This document shows, in pieces, positions 48,461 through 62,700 of a DNA stretch of 64,000 nt (its first letter is position 1; each line of letters starts with the position of its first letter). The position numbers were made by a program, and so were the translations under genes. The DNA is from Leuctra nigra (lineage: Eukaryota > Arthropoda > Insecta > Plecoptera > Leuctridae). The notes under the pieces were generated by a model. It saw only the letters and a list, made by a program, of their open reading frames with translations. It had not been told where the DNA came from and did not search any database. Location of the stretch: contig OW203766.1 of assembly GCA_934045905.1 (NCBI GenBank), forward strand, positions 21,508,309 to 21,572,308. The letters run 5' to 3'.

Positions 48461-48650
48461 AATAGACCATTTTGAATATTATCTTGGTGGCTCTGCTTTC
48501 TAAGAAAAATCATATGCAGTTTGATTTCCAGACGCCTTAGTCCCTGTTTCAACAATAGGTAAAACAGGGACTAAGGTGTCTGGAAATAATACTGCATATG
48601 ATTTTTCTTAAAAAGCAGAGCCAGCGAGATAATATTTAAAATGGTCTATT
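48461..48650. mobile_element. 190-bp palindromic MITE
   Basis: The arms begin AATAGACCATTTTGAATATT and pair over about 85-90 bases with small mismatches around a 10-15-base loop. It shares GTGGCTCTG, ATATGCAGT and a TAGACCA tip with the element at 50164-50506, so both belong to one family. Confidence 0.8.
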
Positions 48651-48984
48651 TCATGTTTTGGAATTAGTAATTAGGTACTTAGTAACTAAGCAGTTCTAGC
48701 AAATTCATCTAGAGATCGTCCAGGATTTGAAACAGGTGTGGTCTAGTCCCTTTAGCTAGCACAACCAGGCCTAGTCATAAGTTACTTACAAATAATACAA
48801 CCCTCGACTTATTAACAGCAATTTACAAATACTGACTTATTGCTAAGTATTTGATAATGCTCAAGTGCTTAGTTCTAGAAGTACATAGGTACTTGTTGCA
48901 TTCTATTATTGTATATATGGACGATATATTATTGTAAACAACCGTAAATTGAAGCAGTAATGCATTTCCCCTGCTTAGAAGGTA

Positions 48985-52302
<3,318 letters not shown>

Positions 52303-53488
52303 ATGGGTTCTCTAGAAGCGGGGATATTCAAACGAGCGATCTTTACAAACAATCACAGATATTCTTCGATTATCAAAAGAAATCTTTTTGAATGGTTAAA
52401 TATCGTCTGGAATAGGTAGGTTGTAAATCTTTCGTTTTAGACATTTTAAAGATATTTTACACTCTAGTTTACGAGAAATTATATTTCACAGAAACAAATA
52501 CCTTTACCTTAGAGACATTGCTAGAGAGCTCTCTACCTTTACCTATTGTAATTTGTTTATATTTTAGGGTTGATAAGAAACGAATAGAGGAGATTGGACC
52601 TGACATGGCTTGTGCAGAATGGCTGATGAGAAATGGTGCATCTGTTAAATGGAGCAGAGAAAGCTCATTTATTCCAAATTTTAACTCGCCGAAAGAAACT
52701 ACAGAAACACATTTTATCGAAGAAGTCGAAGGAAACGATTCAAGCATAACGTATATGGGATTCCCATATTTTGGTAATTTATTTTTCCAATCATAAGGTC
52801 CAAACCAACTATGCGCGGTCGAGAATCTCACCGATATTCGACAAACAATGGGAATACTATTCTTATTTCTAATACATTTGTATTGCTTTTAGATGGATGC
52901 AAGCACATCAAGAGAATAAAATTTTACAACTGTACTTATTTGGATGATCAAGCTATGAAAAACATGAGATATGTTCAAAATACATTGCAACATCTTGAAA
53001 TTTATAAGAATGGAAACATTACTGACACAGGAATAACTTCACTCGGAATTTTGAGGTAAATCCTTACCGTAATTAATGCAGTATTATTTTTATGAGAATA
53101 TAATTCGTTTACCTGTTGAACATACTTGTTATCTTGTCTTCCTAACGACTATCAAATATCATAAAAGATGGATTTAATCGGGATTGAAAGATTATAATAT
53201 TTAGTAATTTTGGATCATTTGAACAGTTATCACGTTGGTACATAAAGAAATTTAAAGTAGTAGTTACAAATGTTTTCTTTGGGAAAATATTTAATTTCAA
53301 TTACCTAGTCATTGAAATGCAAATAATTGAATCGGTTTTTTGTGAACTTTTTAACATGACATTATTTTGTTTCTTACAGCAAGCTCAACTCATTGATTTT
53401 GTCGGAACTGCCAGCAGTCAAGAATCCTGATGAGTGTAGTAAAAAGTTACAAACTTTGTTACCAAACTGCAATGTTAGTTGGAGGTAG
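52303..53488 (+). CDS. DMAC2L: ATP synthase factor B-like (DMAC2L/ATP5S)
   Basis: This mitochondrial leucine-rich-repeat protein is known as ATP synthase subunit s or coupling factor B, linked to the inner-membrane proton channel. Exons are 52303-52415, 52568-52773, 52893-53055 and 53380-53488, phases consistent, giving 196 residues (human about 200). The family pattern is clear: WLNIVWNRVDKKRIEEIGPD and ACAEWLMRNGA near the N-terminus, then LRR-type segments IKRIKFYNCTYLDDQAM, LEIYKNGNITDTGI and LNSLILSELPAVKN. The first about 40 residues are basic and could serve for import. The fly and human genes share these blocks as far as I recall. A 5.95-kb retrotransposon begins 150 bases after the stop, between the gene and the nearest AATAAA (59601). 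Confidence 0.92.
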
Positions 53489-53625
53489 AAAATTACATAA
53501 AGGACACAATCTTTAATTAATTAACACTAGTCTATGGTAACATGAAGGGTTTAAAATTCGTGAAATATCATACGTAATTTTTTTATACCCATCAATAATC
53601 TGTAAGCTTAAAACGCTGTAACACT

Positions 53626-53637
53626 GAACTGAAAATC
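53626..53637. repeat. Target-site duplication, 3' side of retrotransposon
   Basis: GAACTGAAAATC is repeated exactly at 59589-59600, bracketing the element. The base before it differs on the two sides, which fixes the length at 12. Confidence 0.85.
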
Positions 53638-53906
53638 TTCTTCTTCTTCTTCTTTCTTCGCTTTATTGGCCTTGATTTATAATATCATGTTGGCCAGCAT
53701 GGGTAAAAGGAAGCGCGGGATTTTTAAACACTGGGACACTGGAGACTAAACCTGAGCCATACCAGGCGATACTGACGACATGAAAAATGGCCTGGACTAG
53801 GTAAACCGCCAGCCAGGGACCCAGGAATTATAATAACTATTGCTATTGCTATTTTCTATGTTAGTAATGTATTTTCTAATGTTATTTAAGTTTTTTAAAT
53901 TAAGGT

Positions 53907-56900
53907 TTATATTTTTTTCCCTGATTTCATCAAATATTCACTAAGTATTATATAAATATCTATTCTGTCAGAGGTTAGAAGGCTTAAAATATTCCACGGT
54001 TTAGGGCACTTTAACTTGTCTAATTTTTTTTCCATATTGATTCTGTTTTGTATATACTGATGTAATTTGCATTCAAAAAATATGTGGTCTAAAGTTTCAT
54101 TTTCTTCATTGCATTCACATTCCTTTTCATTTAATATGCCAATTCTATTAAGATGTACTTTTGTTGAGCAGTGACCTGTTTTCATTCTGATTATGCTAGA
54201 AATTGTGAATCTACTTAATTTATTATTTTTAAACCATTCTTTATTTTTTATTGAGTTTGTTACCATTGTGTATTGTGATACATGATTTGTCTTGTATATT
54301 ATCCATCTTTCTGTTCTTATTTTATGTATTTCATTTTTAACTTCATTTATGAAATCAACTGATGGGATTTTTTGTTTGACCATGTTTTCATTATTTGTTG
54401 GAATTGTTTTTGCTACTTTATCTGCTTTTTCATTTCCTTCTATTCCTATGTGTGCTGGAGTCCACATGAACTGTATTACAACATTACTTTCTTTTAATTT
54501 ATTAGTGATATTTTTTATTTCTAAAATAATTTCTGATGATTTTGAACTTATTGAATTTTCTGATAGGTTGGCAAGTACGCTCATAGAATCGGTTATAATA
54601 AGAAAGTTTTTCCTGGTATTTTCTCTTTGAATATATTTTAGTGCTTCTCTAATAGCTATAGCTTCTGCAGTGAAAATATTAGCTTGAAATGGTAAAATAA
54701 ATTGTTGGTTTATTTGAGGTTCTCTTACATGAAATGCTGCTGCCGTGAATTCTTTTAAGTCTTGTTTTGACCCATCGGTATATATTTGCGTATATTTAGG
54801 CCATGAATTTTCTATATATTTCTGGAATTTTGAATTTATCTCATCCTGTGGTATAGATTCTAATTTTTTAAGATCATGATCAATTGAGACATTAATTTTT
54901 GACATTTGTATATGGTAATCATATTCAAAACATGGGAGATAATTATAAGTTATGATTTCTTTTTTATGATCTTTATATTTATGGTACATTTGAGCAATCA
55001 ATGAGTATTGTTTGTTTTTATTTGTATATTGCTTTTTTTGGATTTTTTCTGTAAGTAATTGTAATTTGGGTAAAATGGGATTTCTATTGACTGGAAGAAT
55101 TTTATGAATATATTTCCCTGCTAGCCATTCTCTTCTTAGATCTAGGGGGTGGATGTTTGCTTCAATTTGTAATGCTTCAATTGGTGTTGATTTCATACAT
55201 CCAAGAGCAACTCTTATCCCTTGATTTTGAATTTTATCTAATTTTATTAAGTGTGTTTTTGCAGCCTGTGAGTATAGAAAACAACCATAATCGAACTGGG
55301 ATCTTATTAGTGCTTTATATACTAATATTAATATTTCAGGATCTGCTCCCCACCATACTCCTGTTAGACTACGTAAAATATTCATTCTTTTCTTACTTTT
55401 TTCTAATAGATAATTTATATGAGGGCCCCATGTTAGTTTATTGTCAAATATTATGCCAAGGAATTTAAATTCTTTTACTGTTGTTATAATGTTTTCCCCT
55501 ATTCGAATCTCGTCTTGTGGAGTTGTTCGTTTATTATTGAAATATAATGTTTTACATTTACTTATTGACAAGGAAAGTCCTAATTGATGTAGATTATTAT
55601 TTAAATTATGAAGAGATTTATTCATACATATAGCAGCTATTTTATTATTTGGAGCTATAGAGTATTTTACTATGTCGTCTGCGAATTGTAATGTTCTTGT
55701 ATATGGGTCTAAAATTGTCTCTATGTTACTCGTATATAGGGAGTATAAAATGGGGCTCATCACTGAACCTTGAGGCAAACCTATACTTGTGATTCTAGGT
55801 CCTAAGATTTGACCATCGTGTTTTACCCAAGTTTCTCTTTCAGATAGACCGTTTATTATCCATTTAACTAATCTTAAAGGTATGCCTAATTTAATCAATT
55901 TATGTAGTAAAATATTAATTTGTACATTATCATATGCCCCTGTAATATCTAGAAAAGTTGCAATTATAGAGTAGTTGTTAATTTTAGCTAAGTTAATATC
56001 AGTGTGTAATATATTAAGGCTGTCTGTTGTAGATCTACCTTTCCTAAATCCATACTGATTTTGATCTATTTTATTATAATGTTCCGACCACCAGTCTAAT
56101 CTCTTAACAATAATTTTTTCCATAACTTTAGCCACTGTGGATGTTAATGATATAGGTCTATAGGAGTCTACTATACCGGGTTCTTTGCTAGGTTTTATTA
56201 CTGGTAATATTAATTGTGTTCTCAATTCAATTGGTATTATTCCTTCTTCGAGTAGTTTGTTATATATGTTTCTTAGTTCTTCTCTTCCTTCTATTGGTAA
56301 GTTTCTTAACATTATGTTTGCTATATTATCTTTTCCAGGAGCTTTATCTTTTGTTGTGTCTATTGCACTATTTACTTCGTTAATATTTATTTCTTCAGTT
56401 AGCATATCGTAATTTGGATTATGTGTTTGAGAATAATTTTCCCATTCTATTTGAGGTACAGCTGAGCAAGGTGCAATTTTGCAATGAAATTCTTCCTTCC
56501 ATGATTGATTTACATCAAATTAGTGGGATGTCCTTGTGTTGGTGTTAACGAGGATTTCTCATTACTCATCCTATATCTACTAATCATGGACCAAACCTCT
56601 TTAATGGGAGTATCCTTATTTAATTTGGAACAATAATCTTTCCACCCTTGTTTTCTTTTATCTCTTAATTTCAATTTAGTTTGTGACTCTATTCTTTTGA
56701 GGTTTTGATAATTTTCATAGTTTGATTTTATTCTGAAATTTTTGTTTGCTAATCTTCTCTTAGCTATGGCCTCGTTGCATTCTTCGTCCCACCAGGGGTT
56801 TACTCTAAGTATTCGTTTTTGTTTATTCGAGTTATTGTAGTTTTGCCCATTCTTATTACTATTATTGTGTATCGATGCATTTGGATTAGCTAATTCAATT

Positions 56901-57766
56901 GCTGAGTTTAAAGTATTTATGAATATTTCATATCTTTCCGTAATGTTGAGTTCTAGATCTTTGGTAACTCTTATCAATTTTTTAACTTCTTCTTTATATA
57001 TTTCCCAATTTATTTTCCGATAATTTCTAATTTTGGAGTTCGAGTATGTTGATGTTGTTAGATTATTTACTATTGGATCAGTTATATTAATTAGAATCGG
57101 AAAATGATCGCTGCCTAGATTATCTTGTTGTAAAACTTTCCACGTCATTGATGAACTAATATTAGCTGTCGTTATTGTGAGGTCAACCGGTTCCATACGT
57201 CTGTATGGGGATGGTTGCATCGTGTTTGTACCATTGTTTAGGATTACTAGATTTTTGTCTTCAATAAATTCTAACAACTGGTTTCCTGGTCGATCATTTC
57301 TGCTACTTCCCCAGGCTTTATTATGGCAATTCAAATCTCCTGCTATTATATATTTATTATTAACAGAGAGTTTATTATGTAATTGACCCCAGTCTGTTGA
57401 TTTCATTTGATGGCCTGGAGAACAATAGACTGAGGCAATTGAGTATGATTTATTATTGAATTTAATATCTGCTGCAATGATTTCTAATTTGTTTATGTTA
57501 ATATTTATATCAATAATATTATAATTAATTTTTTGATTGATAATTATAGCAACTCCGCCATACCCGTCATTTCTATCTTTCCTCAAAATGTTGAAATTTT
57601 TAATTTGTACTTTTTGATTATTTTTAAGCCATGTTTCACTAATAATTGCAATGTCTATATTTTCCTCAGCTAATTTAAATTTTAGGCTTTCAATGTTTGA
57701 ATAGAATGATCTACAATTCCATTGTAAAATTTTTAACTTATTTCCATTTTTTTTATTTCTATCCAT
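53907..57766 (-). pseudogene. Retrotransposon ORF2 (endonuclease-RT-RNase H), frameshifted
   Basis: The 5' part (57766-56510) encodes an AP-like endonuclease: ILQWNCRS, the SETW glutamate block, AGDLNCHNKAWG and the terminal GSDHFPI. It stops at 56510. The rest (open from about 56520, first Met 56405, to 53907; 832 residues from that Met) has reverse-transcriptase blocks TFLDITGAYDNV, GLPQGSVMSPILY and LQFADDIV. It then has RNase H with YTDGS, the TAEAIAIREA glutamate, TDS and TPAHIGIEGNEKAD, and a CCHC-type cysteine/histidine cluster (CECN to FFECKLH) near the end. The two parts are in different frames, overlapping around 56510-56520, which marks one small indel. Catalytic residues appear intact. 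Confidence 0.9.
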
Positions 57767-57792
57767 TCTTAGTTATATTGTTGGGGTGGAAA

Positions 57793-59301
57793 TTAATAGA
57801 ATTCATCCCGAGGGGACAGAGGAGATTCCTCTGTCCTCAAGATGTTTTCTATCATTTCTCTTATTGTACTTTGATTAGGTATTTTATTATTTACTATTGC
57901 TGTAGTTATTATCTGTGCAATGCACACGACAAGCTCGTTGGTAGAAATGTTTATTTTTTCTTCTCTTGGCTTCTGGAAAGGGCTGTTTCGATGTATATTT
58001 GGCCTTTGAGTTATAGGAGAGTGCTGCTCCGGTGCATAGCTAGGGCTATATGTATATATCGGGATACTGGGACCATTGTTGGGATTTCTTCTTCTTTTTA
58101 CCGGGTTCTGTTCTTGTTGTTGTTGTCGGCTTTCCCCTGTGCTCGTAGAAGGAGTATTCCATGGATTAGTCATCACCTCCTCCTCCGTTATTGCCTCCGG
58201 TATTTCTGGTATCTCGTTAGTATTATTTACTCTATTCTTGTTATCATAAGCAGCCTCTGCATATGTTCGTTGCCTTGGTGATTTTGCTCTCCTTTCTGAA
58301 ATTATTTCTGAGAAAGTTTTATTTTCATGTGCCATCTGGTATTTCACATCTTGCTGCAATCTCCATTCATCGCACTTATTTCTATCCAAGGCAGAGTGTC
58401 TGCCACAGCAATGAACGCATACTTGGTCTCTCAGTTCTTTTATGTGACAAAACTTAGTATAATGGTTATCTGAGCATTTTGCACATCTAGGCTTACTACT
58501 CTTACATTGCTTTTCTCCGTGTCCAAATCTTAGGCATTTATGACATATTTTGACTGGCATTACGTATGGTTCAACTGGAATGGCGATATTGTACATATAT
58601 ACTCTTTCGGGTAATTGCCTTCCTTGGAAGGTAAGTACTACCACTCGATTGGGTACATAGACTGGTTTTTCTATACCTTCTATTACTTGCATCGTTCTAC
58701 TCTTTAATCTCCTTACTTCCTTGATGATAAATTTACACTCTGCGACTTCAATAATTTCTTCATCTGTAATATCTATATCTATGTTTTTTATGACACCTAG
58801 TCTCATTATGAATTGGGTTGGGATGTAGCATGTGTACCCCTTGGATAGCAGTAATGGAGTCTCAACAATTTCATTAGCTTCTTTTGGTGACATCGTTGTA
58901 ATACAAATCCTATTACGTCCAACCTTCTTTATGTCATTTATTTGGGTAAATTGCTTAAACAAAATTCTTCCGATCGTGAGCGGGTTGATCCCACCCCTAC
59001 TCCTCTCTTGGTTCTCTACATTACTTTCAATAATTTCTTCTTTTTTTTCCACTATTACCTTAAATTCGACAGATCTGTCTGTTTCATTATATTTATTTAC
59101 TATCTTGGGTTTTTTTGGTTTGTCTTCTTTATTATTTTCGGTAATATCTTCATCTTCCTCTCTGTCTCTTTTTCTTGTCTTTTCCTCTGAATTTTCATTA
59201 ATTTCCATTAATGTAATTATGTTATCAACTGCTATTTCAGTTTCATCCCTTGGGACGAATCCCCCACCACCATCCCCTATCCCCTCTCGGGTAGGGTTCA
59301 T
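57793..59301 (-). CDS. Retrotransposon ORF1 (Gag-like, zinc knuckles), 502 aa
   Basis: ORF1 proteins of this group bind element RNA and form the transposition particle. After an acidic/basic N-terminal third comes a folded region (about 105-260). Three Cys/His knuckles follow: CHKCLRFGHGEKQC, CAKCSDNHYTKFC and CVHCCGRHSALDRNKC. The C-terminal part is rich in Q, N, P and S and probably disordered. The frame is intact from ATG to stop, and ORF2 begins 26 bases later. The order and type of knuckles favour a Jockey/I-like element. Confidence 0.9.
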   Translation of the reverse strand: MNPTREGIGDGGGGFVPRDETEIAVDNIITLMEINENSEEKTRKRDREEDEDITENNKEDKPKKPKIVNKYNETDRSVEFKVIVEKKEEIIESNVENQERSRGGINPLTIGRILFKQFTQINDIKKVGRNRICITTMSPKEANEIVETPLLLSKGYTCYIPTQFIMRLGVIKNIDIDITDEEIIEVAECKFIIKEVRRLKSRTMQVIEGIEKPVYVPNRVVVLTFQGRQLPERVYMYNIAIPVEPYVMPVKICHKCLRFGHGEKQCKSSKPRCAKCSDNHYTKFCHIKELRDQVCVHCCGRHSALDRNKCDEWRLQQDVKYQMAHENKTFSEIISERRAKSPRQRTYAEAAYDNKNRVNNTNEIPEIPEAITEEEVMTNPWNTPSTSTGESRQQQQEQNPVKRRRNPNNGPSIPIYTYSPSYAPEQHSPITQRPNIHRNSPFQKPREEKINISTNELVVCIAQIITTAIVNNKIPNQSTIREMIENILRTEESPLSPRDEFY

Positions 59302-59588
59302 CCTTATTTCTATACTAATTCAATTCTACATCTACATTATTAACACTCTTACTTAATCTACAACTTTATTTATTATATGTAACCTTACATCCAATTAATA
59401 AATAAATCAACTACAAATATTTACTCTTATAAGTACTTACATTTACTTCTCCTTATAGTAATTAATACTATAGGTACTATAAACTATACATACATACACT
59501 ATGCCAGATCTAATACTACGTGGTTCTATGGAATGGATTGGAGTTTCTGTTGACACAACCGTCTTCTTCCGTGTCTGAAAGCCGAATC

Positions 59589-59600
59589 GAACTGAAAATC
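59589..59600. repeat. Target-site duplication, 5' side of retrotransposon
   Basis: GAACTGAAAATC repeats 53626-53637. The sequence continues directly into AATAAAAG (59601), so the pre-insertion site read as a normal 3' untranslated region ending. Confidence 0.85.
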
Positions 59601-59606
59601 AATAAA
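59601..59606 (+). terminator. Displaced poly(A) signal, probably of DMAC2L
   Basis: This AATAAA abuts the target duplication. Without the retrotransposon it would lie about 150 bases after the DMAC2L stop. No other canonical hexamer was seen between the stop (53488) and the insertion. Confidence 0.5.
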
Positions 59607-59746
59607 AGTAAATGTTTCCGCATTACTACATGCGCGTGTTATGTTTGTGAGTGTGACCTTGACGGAAAGGGGGAGGTGGCGGTGATGGCCACTTGAGTTT
59701 CTTTTCCAGCAAGTGTCTGACATTTGTTTACGGTAAGCTAATAAAC

Positions 59747-62700
59747 ATGGCAGGAAAAAACAGGAATTTTAGTAGAATCGAAACCGACATTGAAAAAGGA
59801 AGAGAAGAAGCAAACTGGAAAAAAGTAATAGAGTTAGCTGAGCAAATGAAACTACGATCCCCAACATCTGGTAAGTACGGTAACCAAATTGTTGCTTCTG
59901 TCATCTAATGATACTATTTTTTGAGGTTAACTCCGATCATGACTCTTGAAAATAGGCAATACAGGGTACCTAGTGGTTATTGACAGTTTGTGCCATAATA
60001 AAGTATACCTAGGTACTGTCATCTAAGAAATAGAAATTTGACCCCAATAGATACAATTTGAAACTCTTGTTGCACCCAGATTTGATCCCCATTTCATGAC
60101 TCCTTAGGTACTACGACTTATCTACATGTAGCTACTAATCTACTGTAGCTACCCACAATACTATATTAGTATTATTACGTTATTCTGTAAGCCAGGCCAG
60201 AGTTTTCATGCGTGCTGACCGCCCAAAACCTTTGGGGCGTTTCGGTCTTCAGGGAGGGAGGGGAAGGGGGGTCTTCACCTACCCCTCCCAGGTGTTCGTA
60301 GGGTCAAGACGTCAAGCGGAAATGTGCAAGAAGACAATTGTTGCCGTGGACTACACTAGCCCCGGTCCCCACCCCGGTAAGGTATTCAAATGTTCATAGG
60401 TCAGCACGCCACTGCCGGCAACTACTTGTTGCCCAGGTAGACCTTGCGTTGATACAATCACTTCATTACAAAAATCATAATTTTGTGGGTGCTGTTTATG
60501 ATAAAAATTGACTTTGTTATGAACAAACGGTGTCAAATGTTTTGTATTGCCCGTGGTTCCGGTATGCGTTGCGTGCAATGTAAACTAAAGTTTTCAAAAT
60601 CCCTTTTCGTTCGGATGGCCACTCAAGAGGCGCACTGAGCTAAAAAGGCCAAGAAATCAATGAGGCAAAAGGCCCAGGTAAAGGGTAAAAGTGTGAAACA
60701 TAAAACACCGTTTAAACCACTAGACTCACTCTTTCACATTGTACCTATCTATGTATGTTACCCTAATTCTATGTTACCACATAGTCGACTAGCGGCTACT
60801 GGAATGTGAAACTTTTATGTTATTGTTAAGATAATATATGTGTGATTCCCAAGCTGTTATTAAATAAAAAAATAAAAAAAACAGTGAGAAAAAGTGTACT
60901 TGCGGAAAATGAGTGAAAATGCTCGTAAAATAAGGAAGAGAATGGGCCCATGAACGATACGGTGAAGACTAGGTATTCTGAACCTAGGTAACAACAACAA
61001 CACAGGTATCACAAGTCACGACAACTCATTGCTTTATACAACACAACAGTTTACGTATAGTGCAGTCCAAGTGGAGGCTAGGTAGACCTACGTAACAATC
61101 CCAATATAAAATGTCGAGAAATGTATGATTTTGGAACAAACTTTTTTCTTGCAGAAACTCTTTCAAATTTCCTGATTGGAGAAGGCAAGCTTGAACTCTA
61201 CTTGGAAGAAACCCCTCCAATTGATGCAAATATAGCTAAGGCACGCCATGGTTTGGCGGAAGCAAAAAAGTTTTTATCAACCTCTGCTACTGAGCTGGGA
61301 AAGAAATCGAGTGTATACTTGGATTCAAGTCTGTTGCTCGGAAAAGTTCACTACGCGATGGGTTTATACGAAGAAGCGTTAAACTATTACATTCAAGCAG
61401 AATTGCAGACACTGACAGAGAAGCAATTGCCATGTCGAAGCTTGAGAATTGTTGCTGAGTCATACGCTATTAAAGGTATGTGAAAAATGAAGGAATTTGG
61501 TAAAATAACTTATAAATACCTACAAGATCAATCCACAATTTGTAAATACCTAAATGATTGGAGTTCCTTGGAATTGGAACCTTGTAGTTTTCTACTGTCC
61601 CATCGTTTATAACTTATTATTTCATTTTTACTTAATTTTTTTAGGAATGTGTCTGGAAAAAGTTCCGCCGTCATCGTCGTCAAAATACAAACAGGCCGAG
61701 TGGGAAGAACAACGAGTACAGTGTTTCGAGCTGGCGGGTGATTTAACGCTGTTATACTTGCAGGAACAAGATAAACTGCAACAGCAGCAAAATGCTGGCA
61801 CTTACACAAACACAGGTGTGTAGATTTCCATGCTAACCCATGTTACCTTTGCAATTATACCCACACTTTACTCAGAGAGAGAATTGAGAATTGTTGCTTT
61901 TTCTCCTAGGTGGATCTTATTCACCGCAGCCTCCAAATCCCGAACGTCAAGTGGGTCCCATCCTAGAAACTGCTTTACAACGGGCTCCAATTCTCCACAT
62001 ACAAGCGGGAAAGTTGCAGTCTGCTGTGGCACGTTACAGGTAAACCACTACATACCAGTACAAATTAAATACATTCCCTCGATTAAGAAATTGTCAAAAT
62101 GTAAAATATAATTGTTTTTGATGTCTCTTTACTTCAAGGACCATGCTAAGTGCTGTGGAGTCGAGTGCAACTCAGAGTCTCAGACTGACGTTGACTCGAC
62201 AACTTGCGGAGGTTTTGCTCCGGGCCGTCAGCGGAACTTTGTACACTTGTCCTGAGAAACCGCTTGAGTTCGTTCCAAAGAGATTTGCAAATACGGGAGG
62301 AAACGAGAGTCCGTGGAAACCAAAGAAATATACTGGCATGAATCTTTTCATTCCTAAAAATGAGAATGAGGAAATTATTTTACTTCTTCTTATAAGGTGA
62401 GTTAAGAGCGTATTGGTGTCATAATTCAACTAGGTAGGTAGTTATCAATTTTAATTTTCCTGAAATGTCCTACTCGTATTTTCCGTTTCAGTGAAGCTAT
62501 GGCAGGACGTGATGCCGTACTCAGCCAGTCTCCCGAGTTCAAAGAAGCCAGGATTCATGCGTACGAGAATGCTGCAGCAATATACGATCTGCTGACCATA
62601 GCTCTCATACGATGGGGCCATGTTGAACTCTTACATGAGGTACAACGTTTGACATATTATTGGTACCTCATTTATGGACCTGTTAGCTACCTCATATGGT

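Larger units (their letters stand above)
53638..59588 (-). mobile_element. Nearly complete non-LTR retrotransposon (I/Jockey-like), 5.95 kb
   Basis: The element reads right to left: 5' untranslated region (59588-59302), ORF1 (59301-57793), ORF2 (57766-53907) and a 3' region with AATAAA just before a (GAA)n tail at 53638-53655. Exact 12-bp duplications flank it. ORF1 with three zinc knuckles, ORF2 with AP-type endonuclease, reverse transcriptase and RNase H, and a short-repeat tail together resemble the I-like lineage of the Jockey group. Clade assignment needs a tree. Only one frameshift separates ORF2 from being intact, so insertion was recent. It is antisense to DMAC2L and TTC7. Confidence 0.92.

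Noticed and set aside
54292..59356. Plus-strand open frames opposite the retrotransposon
   Set aside because: They mirror long minus-strand coding frames, are hydrophobic low-complexity translations, and have no independent motif.
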